Assembly (NCBI RefSeq): GCF_013393185.1
Contig: NZ_QJQX01000083.1
Span: 124,001-188,000, forward strand
Source of the DNA: Sphingobium lactosutens
GTDB lineage: Bacteria > Pseudomonadota > Alphaproteobacteria > Sphingomonadales > Sphingomonadaceae
Length of the DNA: 64,000 bases
Reading direction: 5' to 3'
In this document: in pieces, positions 18,150-28,863 of the stretch
How positions within the stretch are numbered: the first letter of the stretch is position 1
How the letters are laid out: each line of letters begins with the position of its first letter
Translations under genes and position numbers: made by a program
Notes under the pieces: model-generated
The model's input: only the letters and a program-made list of their open reading frames with translations
Told to the model about the DNA's origin: nothing
Databases searched by the model: none

Positions 18150-18851
18150 TCAGGCACGAATTCCCGCCAGCCATTCGCCAATCATCGCGCGTCCGGCCGC
18201 CACCGCGATCGGGCCATGCAGAGCATGATCTTCGCGCAGGGCTATGCCGCATTGCTGAGCCACGTCCAGATCGGCCCAGAAATGCGTCAGCCAATCCTCG
18301 AAACGCGGGTCTTCGCCCATTTCGGCATGGAATTGCAGCGCCAGCAGGTTGGGACCGCGCCGGAAGGCCTGATGCGCATATTTGTGCGTCGACGCCAGCA
18401 ACTCGACAGTGTCGGGAAGGTCGAACGTGTCGCTATGCCAGTGGAGGATCGGCACGCCGTCAATATGGCGCAGGGGCGATGCGCCCCCCGCCCCGTTCAC
18501 GCTGACCGGCGCGAAGCCCAGTTCCATATGACCACCGGGATAGACGCGCGCGCCCAGCGCCGCCGCGATCATCTGGCTGCCGAGGCACACGCCCAGCGTC
18601 GGCCGGTCGGCCGCCAGCCGCGCCGCCAGCTTTTCGATCTGCATGGGAATCCAGGGATGCAGGTCATGCTCGTAGACGCCCATCGGGCCGCCCATCATGA
18701 TCAGCAGGTCGGGATCGCACAGATCCACGGTCGCGAAATCCGGGCTGGCTACGTCGATACGGTCGATATGATAGCCCGCCGCCTCGATCGGCTGGAGATA
18801 CCCTGCCGCTCCTTCGCGCGGCACATGACGGACGATCAACGCTCTTTTCAT
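18150..18851 (-). CDS. Class I glutamine amidotransferase domain protein
   Basis: The product has 233 residues and is a stand-alone class I GATase. The nucleophile Cys is in GVCLGSQM, and the His is in LLALQFHAEM with a Glu following. The conserved MMGGPMGVYEHD loop is near residues 60-71. Related proteins are annotated as GMP synthase-like or gamma-glutamyl hydrolase-like; the acceptor substrate is unknown. I chose the ATG at 18851 (MKRALIVRHV), where family homology starts, over an in-frame extension to 18914 with atypical sequence. Confidence 0.88.
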   Translation of the reverse strand: MKRALIVRHVPREGAAGYLQPIEAAGYHIDRIDVASPDFATVDLCDPDLLIMMGGPMGVYEHDLHPWIPMQIEKLAARLAADRPTLGVCLGSQMIAAALGARVYPGGHMELGFAPVSVNGAGGASPLRHIDGVPILHWHSDTFDLPDTVELLASTHKYAHQAFRRGPNLLALQFHAEMGEDPRFEDWLTHFWADLDVAQQCGIALREDHALHGPIAVAAGRAMIGEWLAGIRA

Positions 18852-18967
18852 TGCTGATTCGGACGCTAGACAATCGGGAACGCCACCGCCACCCCAGCCT
18901 TTCTTCGCGCGCAAAAATAAGCGCTATCACCCTTGGCCGGTGCACAAAGCCATGATTTAACCGGCGC

Positions 18968-21283
18968 ATGACAGCTTTTCGCTTCGCGCTTTTCGCCGCA
19001 GGTCTGCTCACCGGCACCGCCCTTCCTGCCCAGCAACCTGCATCCGATCCAGTCGAGGCGGTGGACCCCTTCATCGGCACGTCGGGCGAAGGCCACACCT
19101 TTCCCGGCGCGGTCGCGCCTTTCGGCATGGTACAACTGTCGCCCGACACCCATGTCGGCCCCGCCCGCCAGACCTATAACTGGGCGGCCGGATACCGGCA
19201 TGAGGACCAGAGCATCCTCGGCTTTTCCCACACCCATTTTTCCGGCGCGGGGCATAGCGACCTTGGCGATTTCCTGGTCGCGCCGGTCAGCGGCGACACG
19301 GTGGCGCTGGAGCCGGGCACGACCGAAAAGCCGGGCTACCGCTCACGCAAGGCGGACGAGATCGCGTCGGCTGGCTATTATGCCGTCACCCTGACCGATC
19401 CGGGCGTCCGCGCGGAAATGACGGCGGGCACGCGCGTCGGCGTCCACCGCTATACCTTCCCCGCCGGCAAGGCCGCGCATCTGGTGCTCGATCTGCGCAG
19501 CATCATCTATGATTATCCGGGCAAGATCCTCTGGTCCTCGGTGCGCATCCGCGCCGATGGCACGATCACGGGATCACGCGAAGTGCGCGGCTGGGCCACG
19601 CCGCGCCGCATCTTCTTCGCCATGCGCTTTTCTGCGCCGCTGACCGGACACCAGTTCGTCACCACCGAAAAGGACGTGCTCTACAAGGGGTTCAAGGGAC
19701 CGGGTCGTGGACCGGAAACGCTGGATTCGCTGTCCGGCCGCGCGATCGTCGCGCAACTCGACTTCGGCGCGCTGACAAAGCCGCTGGAGGTGAAGGTCGC
19801 GCTGTCGGGCGTGGACGAGGATGGCGCCATCGCCAATCTCGCCAGCGAACCGGGCGATTTCGACGCGATCCGCGCAAAGACCCGCGCCGCCTGGAACGAG
19901 GCGCTGGGCGCGGTGAAGATCGATGCGCCCAGGGCGATGCGCACCAACGTCTATACTGCCCTCTATCACAGCCTGATGGCGCCAAGCGTGTGGAGCGATG
20001 CGGACGGGCGCTGGCGTGGGCCGGACGATCAGGTGCATGACGGTGCGGGCTTCACCATGCACTCCACCTTCTCGCTGTGGGACACGTTCCGCGCCGAGCA
20101 TCCGCTGCTCACGCTGATCCAGCCCGAAGCGAAAAATGCCGATTTCGTGAACTCGCTGGTCGCGGGGCAAAAGACCAGCCCCTTCGGCATCCTGCCGGTC
20201 TGGCAGTTTGGCGGCAAGGAAACCTGGACGATGATCGGCTATCATGCCGTGCCGGTGATCGCCGACGCCTGCCTCAAGGGGATCAGGGGCATCGACTGCG
20301 CCGCCGCGCTGAAAGCCATGGTCGCGAGCGCCGATTATGCGCCTTATGGCGGCCTCGGCGACTATATGAAGCTGGGTTATGTCCCAATCGACCGGGAGCC
20401 TGAAGCGGCGTCCAAGACGGTCGAATATGCCTATGACGACTGGACCATCGCCCGCCTTGCCCGCCAGTTGGGCGACGCAGCGACGGCGCAGCGGTTCGAG
20501 AAGCGCGCCCGGAACTGGCGCAACAGCTTCGATTCGAAGACCGGCTTCCTGCGCGCGCGCAAGGCGGACGGGACTTTCCGCACGCCGTTCGATCCCACCG
20601 CGATCAACTATGGCAGCGATTATACGGAGGGCAATGCCTGGCAATATAGCTGGTTCATGCCGCACGATCAGGGTGGCCTGTTCCGCCTGCTTGGCGGAGA
20701 TTCAAAGACCGTGGCGAAGCTCGACGCCATGTTCAATTATGACAACAGCAAGATCGACTACAGCCATGCCGAGGATATTGCAGGCCTGATCGGCCAATAT
20801 ATCCATGGCAACGAACCCAGCCATCATGTCGCCTATCTCTACAGCTATGCGGGCCAGCCCTGGCGCACGCAGGAACGACTGAAGCAGATCGTCGAGAGCC
20901 AGTATAAGCCTACGCCGGATGGGTTGGCGGGCAATGACGATCTGGGTCAGATGTCCGCCTGGCTGGTGTTTACGGCGCTCGGTTTTTACCCGGTAGCGCC
21001 GGGCAGCAATGAATATGTGATTGGGCGCCCCTTCGTCGACCGCGCGGAAATGACCCTGCCGGGCGGCCAGCGCTTCACCGTGGTGGCGGAAGGTTTGTCG
21101 GACGCGAACCGCTATGTCGGCAAGGTGATGCTGAACGGTAAGGCGCTGGATCGAGGGTATATCACCGACGCGGAAATCCGGGCGGGGGGCGATCTGCGCT
21201 TCACCATGCAGGCGACGCCGAACAAGACATGGGCAACCGGCGTGAAGGCGCGGCCCTATTCGATGACGGGCTATGGGCGCTGA
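18968..21283 (+). CDS. Glycoside hydrolase family 92 alpha-mannosidase, exported
   Basis: The product has 771 residues. A signal peptide (FALFAAGLLTGTALPAQ) is followed by the GH92 N-terminal motif DPFIGTSGEGHTFPGAVAPFGM at about residues 33-54. The (alpha/alpha)6 barrel carries HSTFSLWDTFRAEHPL and the late catalytic region GLAGNDDLGQMSAW. GH92 enzymes are calcium-dependent exo-mannosidases that remove alpha-linked mannose from glycoproteins or yeast mannan. Its TGA shares a base with the next gene (TGATG), implying coupling. Confidence 0.92.
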   Translation: MTAFRFALFAAGLLTGTALPAQQPASDPVEAVDPFIGTSGEGHTFPGAVAPFGMVQLSPDTHVGPARQTYNWAAGYRHEDQSILGFSHTHFSGAGHSDLGDFLVAPVSGDTVALEPGTTEKPGYRSRKADEIASAGYYAVTLTDPGVRAEMTAGTRVGVHRYTFPAGKAAHLVLDLRSIIYDYPGKILWSSVRIRADGTITGSREVRGWATPRRIFFAMRFSAPLTGHQFVTTEKDVLYKGFKGPGRGPETLDSLSGRAIVAQLDFGALTKPLEVKVALSGVDEDGAIANLASEPGDFDAIRAKTRAAWNEALGAVKIDAPRAMRTNVYTALYHSLMAPSVWSDADGRWRGPDDQVHDGAGFTMHSTFSLWDTFRAEHPLLTLIQPEAKNADFVNSLVAGQKTSPFGILPVWQFGGKETWTMIGYHAVPVIADACLKGIRGIDCAAALKAMVASADYAPYGGLGDYMKLGYVPIDREPEAASKTVEYAYDDWTIARLARQLGDAATAQRFEKRARNWRNSFDSKTGFLRARKADGTFRTPFDPTAINYGSDYTEGNAWQYSWFMPHDQGGLFRLLGGDSKTVAKLDAMFNYDNSKIDYSHAEDIAGLIGQYIHGNEPSHHVAYLYSYAGQPWRTQERLKQIVESQYKPTPDGLAGNDDLGQMSAWLVFTALGFYPVAPGSNEYVIGRPFVDRAEMTLPGGQRFTVVAEGLSDANRYVGKVMLNGKALDRGYITDAEIRAGGDLRFTMQATPNKTWATGVKARPYSMTGYGR

Positions 21284-21618
21284 TGCAGAGGGAAAGACAT
21301 TATCTCTTCGTCTGTAGCCAGAACCGGCTACGCAGCCCCACCGCCGAACAGATTTTCGCCGATCATCCCGGCGTCGAAACGCTGTCGGCGGGCACCAATC
21401 ACGATGCGGAGACGCCGCTGGATGATGAAATGCTGCGCTGGGCCGATACCATCTTCGTGATGGAAAAGACGCATCGCAACAAGATACAGAGACGGTTCCG
21501 CTCCGCCTTGGACGGCACCCGGATCGTCTGCCTCGACATACCGGATGATTATGAGTTCATGGACGCGGACCTCGTCGCCCTGCTGCAAGCGAGAATGGCC
21601 CGCTTCCTGCCGCTATAG
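21283..21618 (+). CDS. Low-molecular-weight protein tyrosine phosphatase-like protein
   Basis: The product has 111 residues. The N-terminal P-loop CSQNRLRSPT fits C-x5-R-S/T of LMW phosphatases. The usual C-terminal DPY acid loop is replaced by LDIPDDYEF, typical of a short sub-family. The start is the ATG at 21283 overlapping the GH92 stop. The role is unknown; the link to a mannosidase is probably operon convenience. It ends six bases past the convergent cyclase stop, so the two overlap. Confidence 0.85.
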   Translation: MQRERHYLFVCSQNRLRSPTAEQIFADHPGVETLSAGTNHDAETPLDDEMLRWADTIFVMEKTHRNKIQRRFRSALDGTRIVCLDIPDDYEFMDADLVALLQARMARFLPL

Positions 21619-22275
21619 CAGAGCGAAGGCCCGCACCGGGAACGTCCCCATGCCTACCACTTTCGGCGGAACGGCGGTAAAGGCGAATCCCGAATCCGGC
21701 AGCGCGCCGAGATTGGTCATATGCTCGCAGATCAGCACGCCCGCACCCAGCAGTTCGCGGTGGACCGGGCGGCCGGTGCCGGGACGGGTATCGTCGATAT
21801 TGTGGCTGTCGATGCCCACCAGCTTCGCGCCCCGCTCCACCAGCAGCCGCGCCGCTGCCTCGGTCAGGAAGGGATGCTCCTCGAAATAGGCGGGCGTGCG
21901 CCAATGCCGGTCCCAGCCGGTATGCACCAGAACGGCGCGCGCCGCGACGTCGATTCCTTCGAGATCGGCAGCATCGGTCGCAAGGCCCACGGATTCAAAG
22001 GGCCGTCGCACGACGATGGCGGGCAGGCTTGCCAGCCGGTCGAGGTCCAGCATCGACAGATCGTCGCCTTCCTCGAACCGGTGGAAAGGCGCATCCAGAT
22101 AGGTGCCGGTGTTCGACACCATGTCGATCCGTCCCATCTGGAAGCTGCTGCCGTCGGCATAGTTGGCGCGCGACTGTTCGCGGGTCCAATAGTCGCAGAT
22201 ATGGGGGGCGGCGACGCCCTTATAGGTCTGCATGCCATGTTCGATCGCATGGCTGAGGTCGATGAAGCGAGTCAT
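21613..22275 (-). CDS. Cyclase family protein (kynurenine formamidase-like)
   Basis: The product has 220 residues. The family motif is usually HxGTHxDxPxH; here it reads NTGTYLDAPFH, with the first two His replaced by Asn and Tyr. Asp and the last His remain. VGIDSHNIDD supplies further conserved residues. Members hydrolyse formylkynurenine or isatin-like cyclic amides with metal ions. The changed motif makes the substrate uncertain. The ATG overlaps the upstream gene stop (ATGA), so the two are coupled. Confidence 0.82.
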   Translation of the reverse strand: MTRFIDLSHAIEHGMQTYKGVAAPHICDYWTREQSRANYADGSSFQMGRIDMVSNTGTYLDAPFHRFEEGDDLSMLDLDRLASLPAIVVRRPFESVGLATDAADLEGIDVAARAVLVHTGWDRHWRTPAYFEEHPFLTEAAARLLVERGAKLVGIDSHNIDDTRPGTGRPVHRELLGAGVLICEHMTNLGALPDSGFAFTAVPPKVVGMGTFPVRAFALL

Positions 22276-22526
22276 GAGGGGGATGTTCTCCGGCGCCCGA
22301 TGCGCCATAAAGTGCTGAAGCCGACGATGCTCCAGATGACATTCAACACCATCGACGGAAAGGCGCCGTGCCACCAGGTGTTGAGGACGAACAGCGTCGC
22401 GCCAATGGCATTCAGCCATTGGAAGGTCGCCGATCCGCCGGACAGGCGCCCCGTCGAGACGCCGACATAGGCCGCCAGCACCAGCACAGCGCCGGCCCAT
22501 CCGGCAATCTCCACCAACAGCACCAT
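22272..22526 (-). CDS. Small membrane protein, CBU_0592-like
   Basis: The product has 84 residues with three hydrophobic segments (VEIAGWAGAVLVLAAYVGV, NAIGATLFVLNTWW, MVLNVIWSIVGFSTLWRI). The architecture resembles the small integral-membrane CBU_0592 family; the function is unknown. The ATG at 22526 is chosen because GGAGAA lies six bases before it, rather than a GTG at 22538. It is translationally coupled to the cyclase gene. Confidence 0.75.
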   Translation of the reverse strand: MVLLVEIAGWAGAVLVLAAYVGVSTGRLSGGSATFQWLNAIGATLFVLNTWWHGAFPSMVLNVIWSIVGFSTLWRIGRRRTSPS

Positions 22527-22542
22527 CGCTTTCTCCACAGAA

Positions 22543-22572
22543 AAGGGCTTCTCCCGATCGGGAGAAGCCCTT
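22543..22572 (-). terminator. Terminator of acnA
   Basis: A perfect 30-bp palindrome spans 22543-22572. On the reverse strand, 27 bases after the acnA stop, it gives a long GC stem followed by TTCTG within a CCCTTTTC context. The distal side borders the ribosome site of the next gene. Confidence 0.8.
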
Positions 22573-22598
22573 CTTCCCTACTTCAGCGCGTTAGCCGA

Positions 22599-25268
<2,670 letters not shown>

Positions 25269-25525
25269 AAGTCGTGCGTCTCCTCGCATGGCCTCGGCCA
25301 GAGGATGGCGCGTTTCCACCAGAGGCCCACCGAACGGCGATAGGACACCGGACGGCAAGGTGGCAGGGATGCGCCCCAACCAGTGGTCGAAGCAGGTATG
25401 TCCCGATGCTGCAGCGCCATATCATCTGCGGTGTTCAAGTCAAATGGCGGCACAGCCTACACCCCCTATTTAGGGATCCGTTCCGCCCCTTTAAACGTTG
25501 AATGGACAGAAAAGGGGACACGCCA

Positions 25526-25726
25526 ATGGACGCATGTTTTTCGCCTGTTGAAACCGCGATAGTTGCTATCAATCCGCAATATTATCAGGGGCAGAAAATG
25601 CCTTGCCCCGACTGCGGCGGCAACCAGTGGATCGTGGGTCGGGTGGTAGCGGAATGCGCCCGGTGCGAAACGCCCCTGCCTCTTGCTGCATCGCAGCATC
25701 GCGGGTGGGCCGACGGCCTTTTCTGA
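25526..25726 (+). CDS. Small zinc-ribbon protein
   Basis: The product has 66 residues. Two CxxC knuckles (CPDC and CARC) spaced about 18 residues apart form a zinc ribbon. No membrane segment is visible. AAGGGG precedes the ATG at 25526; the longer ATG at 25502 lacks a good site. It sits between acnA (divergent) and acnB (convergent). The function is unknown; a role in transcription or metal homeostasis is only a guess. Confidence 0.75.
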   Translation: MDACFSPVETAIVAINPQYYQGQKMPCPDCGGNQWIVGRVVAECARCETPLPLAASQHRGWADGLF

Positions 25727-25805
25727 CGCCGTTCAAATCCGATAATCCTGTGCGTTTCCGGTCGCCTTGCCATCGGCGGGTGGATCAGCAACGACATGAA
25801 CGACA

Positions 25806-25851
25806 ATGCCGCCGTTGCGCTCTTCTACGGCGAAGAGCGCAACGGCGGCAT
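25806..25851. terminator. Bidirectional terminator between zinc-ribbon gene and acnB
   Basis: A perfect 20-bp stem (25806-25825 with 25832-25851) encloses the loop TACGGC. GTTTTACG follows on the plus side. It lies between the convergent gene ends. A reading frame through it (MNDNAAVALFYGEERN) is considered spurious. Confidence 0.75.
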
Positions 25852-25880
25852 GTTTTACGAAGAGACTAGCGCCCTATCGA

Positions 25881-28646
25881 TCAGTGCGCGGCCGGCGGCG
25901 CGAACTTGGTCAGGTCGATGCCCACGACGGCGCTCTTATACTCGTCCATGTTCGGCGTGCGGCCGAGGATGGTCGACAGCACCACGAGCGGGGTCGAAGC
26001 GAGGAGCGATTCACCCTTTTTGTTCGCCGTGTCTTCCACGACGCGGCCCTGGAACAGGCGGGTAGAGGTGGCGAGGACGGTGTCGCCCTTGGCGGCCTTT
26101 TCCTGATTGCCCATGCACAGGTTGCAGCCGGGACGCTCTAGATACAGCATATTCTCATATTCGGTGCGCGCAGCAGTCTTGGGCGCCACGTCATCGAACT
26201 CGAAACCGGCATATTTCTTGAGCACGTCCCAGTCGCCTTCGGCCTTCAGCTCGTCGACGATGTTGTAGGTCGGCGGAGCGACGACCAGCGGTGCCTTGAA
26301 CTCGACCTTGCCTTCGGTGGCCTCGATGTTCTTCAGCATCTGCGCCAGGATCTTCATGTCGCCCTTGTGCACCATGCACGAGCCGATGAAGCCCAGGTCA
26401 ACCTTCTTCGCGCCACCATAATAGGACACTGGGCGGATCGTGTCGTGGGTATAGCGCTTGGACACGTCCGCATTGTTAACGTCCGGATCGGCGATCATCG
26501 GCTCGTCAATCAGGTCGAGGTCGACGACGACTTCGGCGAAATATTTAGCATTATCGTCTGGCTTCAGGGCAGGTTTTTCGCCCGACTGGATTTCCGCGAT
26601 GCGCTTGTCGGCCAGGGCGATCAGGCCACGCAGCGTGCCGGCGGCATTTTCCATGCCCTTGTCGATCATGATCTGGATGCGCGACTTGGCGATTTCGAGC
26701 GACTCGATCAGGGTTGCGTCTTCGGAAATGCAGATCGACGCCTTGGCCTTCATTTCGGCCGTCCAGTCGGTGAAGGTGAAGGCCTGGTCAGCCAGCAGCG
26801 TACCGATATGGACTTCGATGATGCGGCCCTGGAAGACGTTCTCGCCGGCGAACTGGGCCAGCATCTGCGCCTGGGTCGCGTGCACCACGTCGCGGAAGTC
26901 CATATAGGGCTGCATCTTGCCCTTGAACGTGACCTTGACCGACTGCGGGATCGGCATGGTCGCCTCACCAGTGGCAAGAGCGAGAGCAACCGTGCCCGAG
27001 TCCGCGCCGAAGGCCACGCCTTTCGACATGCGTGTGTGGCTGTCGCCGCCGATGATGATCGCCCAATCGTCCACGGTGATGTCGTTCAGCACCTTGTGGA
27101 TGACGTCCGTCATCGCATGATAGACGCCCTTCGGGTCGCGGGCGGTGATCAGGCCGAAATTATTCATGAAGGACATGAGCTTCGGAATGTTCGCCTGCGC
27201 TTTCTTGTCCCAGACCGATGCGGTGTGGCAGCCCGACTGATAGGCACCATCGACGATCGGCGAGATGACGGTAGCCGCCATCGCTTCCAGTTCCTGCGCG
27301 GTCATGAGGCCCGTGGTGTCCTGCGAACCGACGATGTTCACGGTGACGCGCACGTCCGAACCGGCATGCAGCACCTTGCCCGGCGTCACGCCAACGGCGT
27401 TGCGGTTGAAGATCTTCTCGACCGCGGTCAGGCCTTGGCCTTCGACCGCGATTTCCTTGTTGGCGGCGAACACGGGAGTTGCCTCGACGCCGAGCGTTTC
27501 CGCGGCGAAGGTCTGGAGCTTCTTGCCGAAGACGATGGCGTAGCTGCTGCCCGCCTTCATGAATTCCATCTTCTGCGGCGTGAAGGCCGAAGCGACGTCG
27601 ACCAGTTCATTGCCGGCTTCGTCGGTCAGCTTCCGGTTCTTGACGTCGATCTTCAGGACGGTGCCGGTTTCGACCGAAAACTTCTCTTCAAGGACGGGGT
27701 TGCCGTCATTGTTGAGGATGACCTTGCCTTCGGCGTCGGTCTTCTTAACCCAGTTCTTCAGGTTGAGGCCGATGCCGCCCGTCACGTCGACGGTGGTCGC
27801 AAAGATCGGCGAGATGCCGTTGGTGCCCGCGACGACCGGCGCATAGTTGACGAAGGGAACATAGGGGCTCTGCTGCTTGCCGGCCCACAGCGCCACATTG
27901 TTGACGCCCGACATGCGCGAGGATCCGACGCCCATCGTGCCCTTTTCGGCGATCAGCATGACGCGCTTGCCGGGGTGCTGCGCCTTGAGCGCGACGATCT
28001 GCTGCTGCGCTTCGGGGGTGATCATGCACTGGCCGTGCAGTTCGCGGTCCGAACGCGAGTGCGCCTGGTTGCCGGGCGACAGAAGGTCAGTCGAGATATC
28101 GCCTTCGCCGGCGATGAAGGTCACGACCTCGATCTCGTCCTCGACCTCGGGGAGCTTGGTGAAGAATTCGGCCTTGGCGTAGCTTTCCAGCACATCCTTG
28201 GCGACCGCATTGCCCGCCTTGAAGGCGTCGCGCAGGCGGAACATGTCGGCATCGTAGAGGAAGACCTGAGTCTTGAGGACTTCGCCCGCCTGGACGGCCA
28301 GCGCGGTGTCATCGCCCAGCGTGATATCGAGCAGCACTGCGATCGAGGGGCCGCCCTTCATGTGGCTGAGCAGTTCGAGCGCGAAGGTCGGGGTGATTTC
28401 TGCGACGGTCACTTCGCCCAGGACGATCTTCTTGAGGAAGTCCGCCTTGACGCCCGCAGCGCTCGTGGTGCCGGGCAGCGTGTTGTAGATGAAGAAATTC
28501 AGGGCGTCAGCGCGATACTCGCTGCCGGCATCCTCGATCAGGGAAATGATTTCGCTGACGAGCGCACCGTCGTCGATCGGCTTGGGAGCGAGCCCCTGAG
28601 TCTTGCGGCTGTCGATTTCGGCCAGATAATCCAGGTAAATGCTCAT
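25881..28646 (-). CDS. acnB: Aconitate hydratase B (bifunctional with 2-methylisocitrate dehydratase)
   Basis: The product has 921 residues, longer than the E. coli enzyme. The N-terminal HEAT-like domain (about residues 1-160) is typical of AcnB. GGDSHTRMSKGVAFGADSG and the cluster-binding GFIGSCMVHKGD and RPGCNLCMGNQ segments carry the 4Fe-4S ligands. It acts in the TCA cycle and possibly in the methylcitrate cycle. The ATG at 28646 (MSIYLDYL) is chosen; the upstream extension lacks homology. The mRNA leader holds a 9-bp inverted repeat. Confidence 0.95.
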   Translation of the reverse strand: MSIYLDYLAEIDSRKTQGLAPKPIDDGALVSEIISLIEDAGSEYRADALNFFIYNTLPGTTSAAGVKADFLKKIVLGEVTVAEITPTFALELLSHMKGGPSIAVLLDITLGDDTALAVQAGEVLKTQVFLYDADMFRLRDAFKAGNAVAKDVLESYAKAEFFTKLPEVEDEIEVVTFIAGEGDISTDLLSPGNQAHSRSDRELHGQCMITPEAQQQIVALKAQHPGKRVMLIAEKGTMGVGSSRMSGVNNVALWAGKQQSPYVPFVNYAPVVAGTNGISPIFATTVDVTGGIGLNLKNWVKKTDAEGKVILNNDGNPVLEEKFSVETGTVLKIDVKNRKLTDEAGNELVDVASAFTPQKMEFMKAGSSYAIVFGKKLQTFAAETLGVEATPVFAANKEIAVEGQGLTAVEKIFNRNAVGVTPGKVLHAGSDVRVTVNIVGSQDTTGLMTAQELEAMAATVISPIVDGAYQSGCHTASVWDKKAQANIPKLMSFMNNFGLITARDPKGVYHAMTDVIHKVLNDITVDDWAIIIGGDSHTRMSKGVAFGADSGTVALALATGEATMPIPQSVKVTFKGKMQPYMDFRDVVHATQAQMLAQFAGENVFQGRIIEVHIGTLLADQAFTFTDWTAEMKAKASICISEDATLIESLEIAKSRIQIMIDKGMENAAGTLRGLIALADKRIAEIQSGEKPALKPDDNAKYFAEVVVDLDLIDEPMIADPDVNNADVSKRYTHDTIRPVSYYGGAKKVDLGFIGSCMVHKGDMKILAQMLKNIEATEGKVEFKAPLVVAPPTYNIVDELKAEGDWDVLKKYAGFEFDDVAPKTAARTEYENMLYLERPGCNLCMGNQEKAAKGDTVLATSTRLFQGRVVEDTANKKGESLLASTPLVVLSTILGRTPNMDEYKSAVVGIDLTKFAPPAAH

Positions 28647-28660
28647 CTCGTTCCCAACGT

Positions 28661-28709
28661 CATAAAAGTGCACGGAGTCGACGCGCAGCGCCACATGCCG
28701 ACTTTTATG
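28661..28709 (-). promoter_or_regulatory. Inverted repeat in acnB 5' leader
   Basis: CATAAAAGT (28661-28669) and ACTTTTATG (28701-28709) form a perfect 9-bp inverted repeat with a 31-base loop. It ends about 15 bases before the acnB ATG. It could be a repressor site or an mRNA hairpin over the initiation region. Confidence 0.45.
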
Positions 28710-28863
28710 CCCGGTCCGGGAGCTGACGCGGCCCCGGTACGTCAAGAGTCGCGAATTGGCAAGCCGCCGCAGCGCAGCAAAATATTGCTGCCAGCCACGT
28801 CAATCCGCCCGAAATCGTGGCTTTTCGCATTACTCTGTGTAAAGACTGACTCGAGTAGGCGGT

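Noticed and set aside
25796-26065. Frame MNDNAAVALFYGEERN...
   Set aside because: It is formed by the perfect terminator stem and then runs antisense into acnB.
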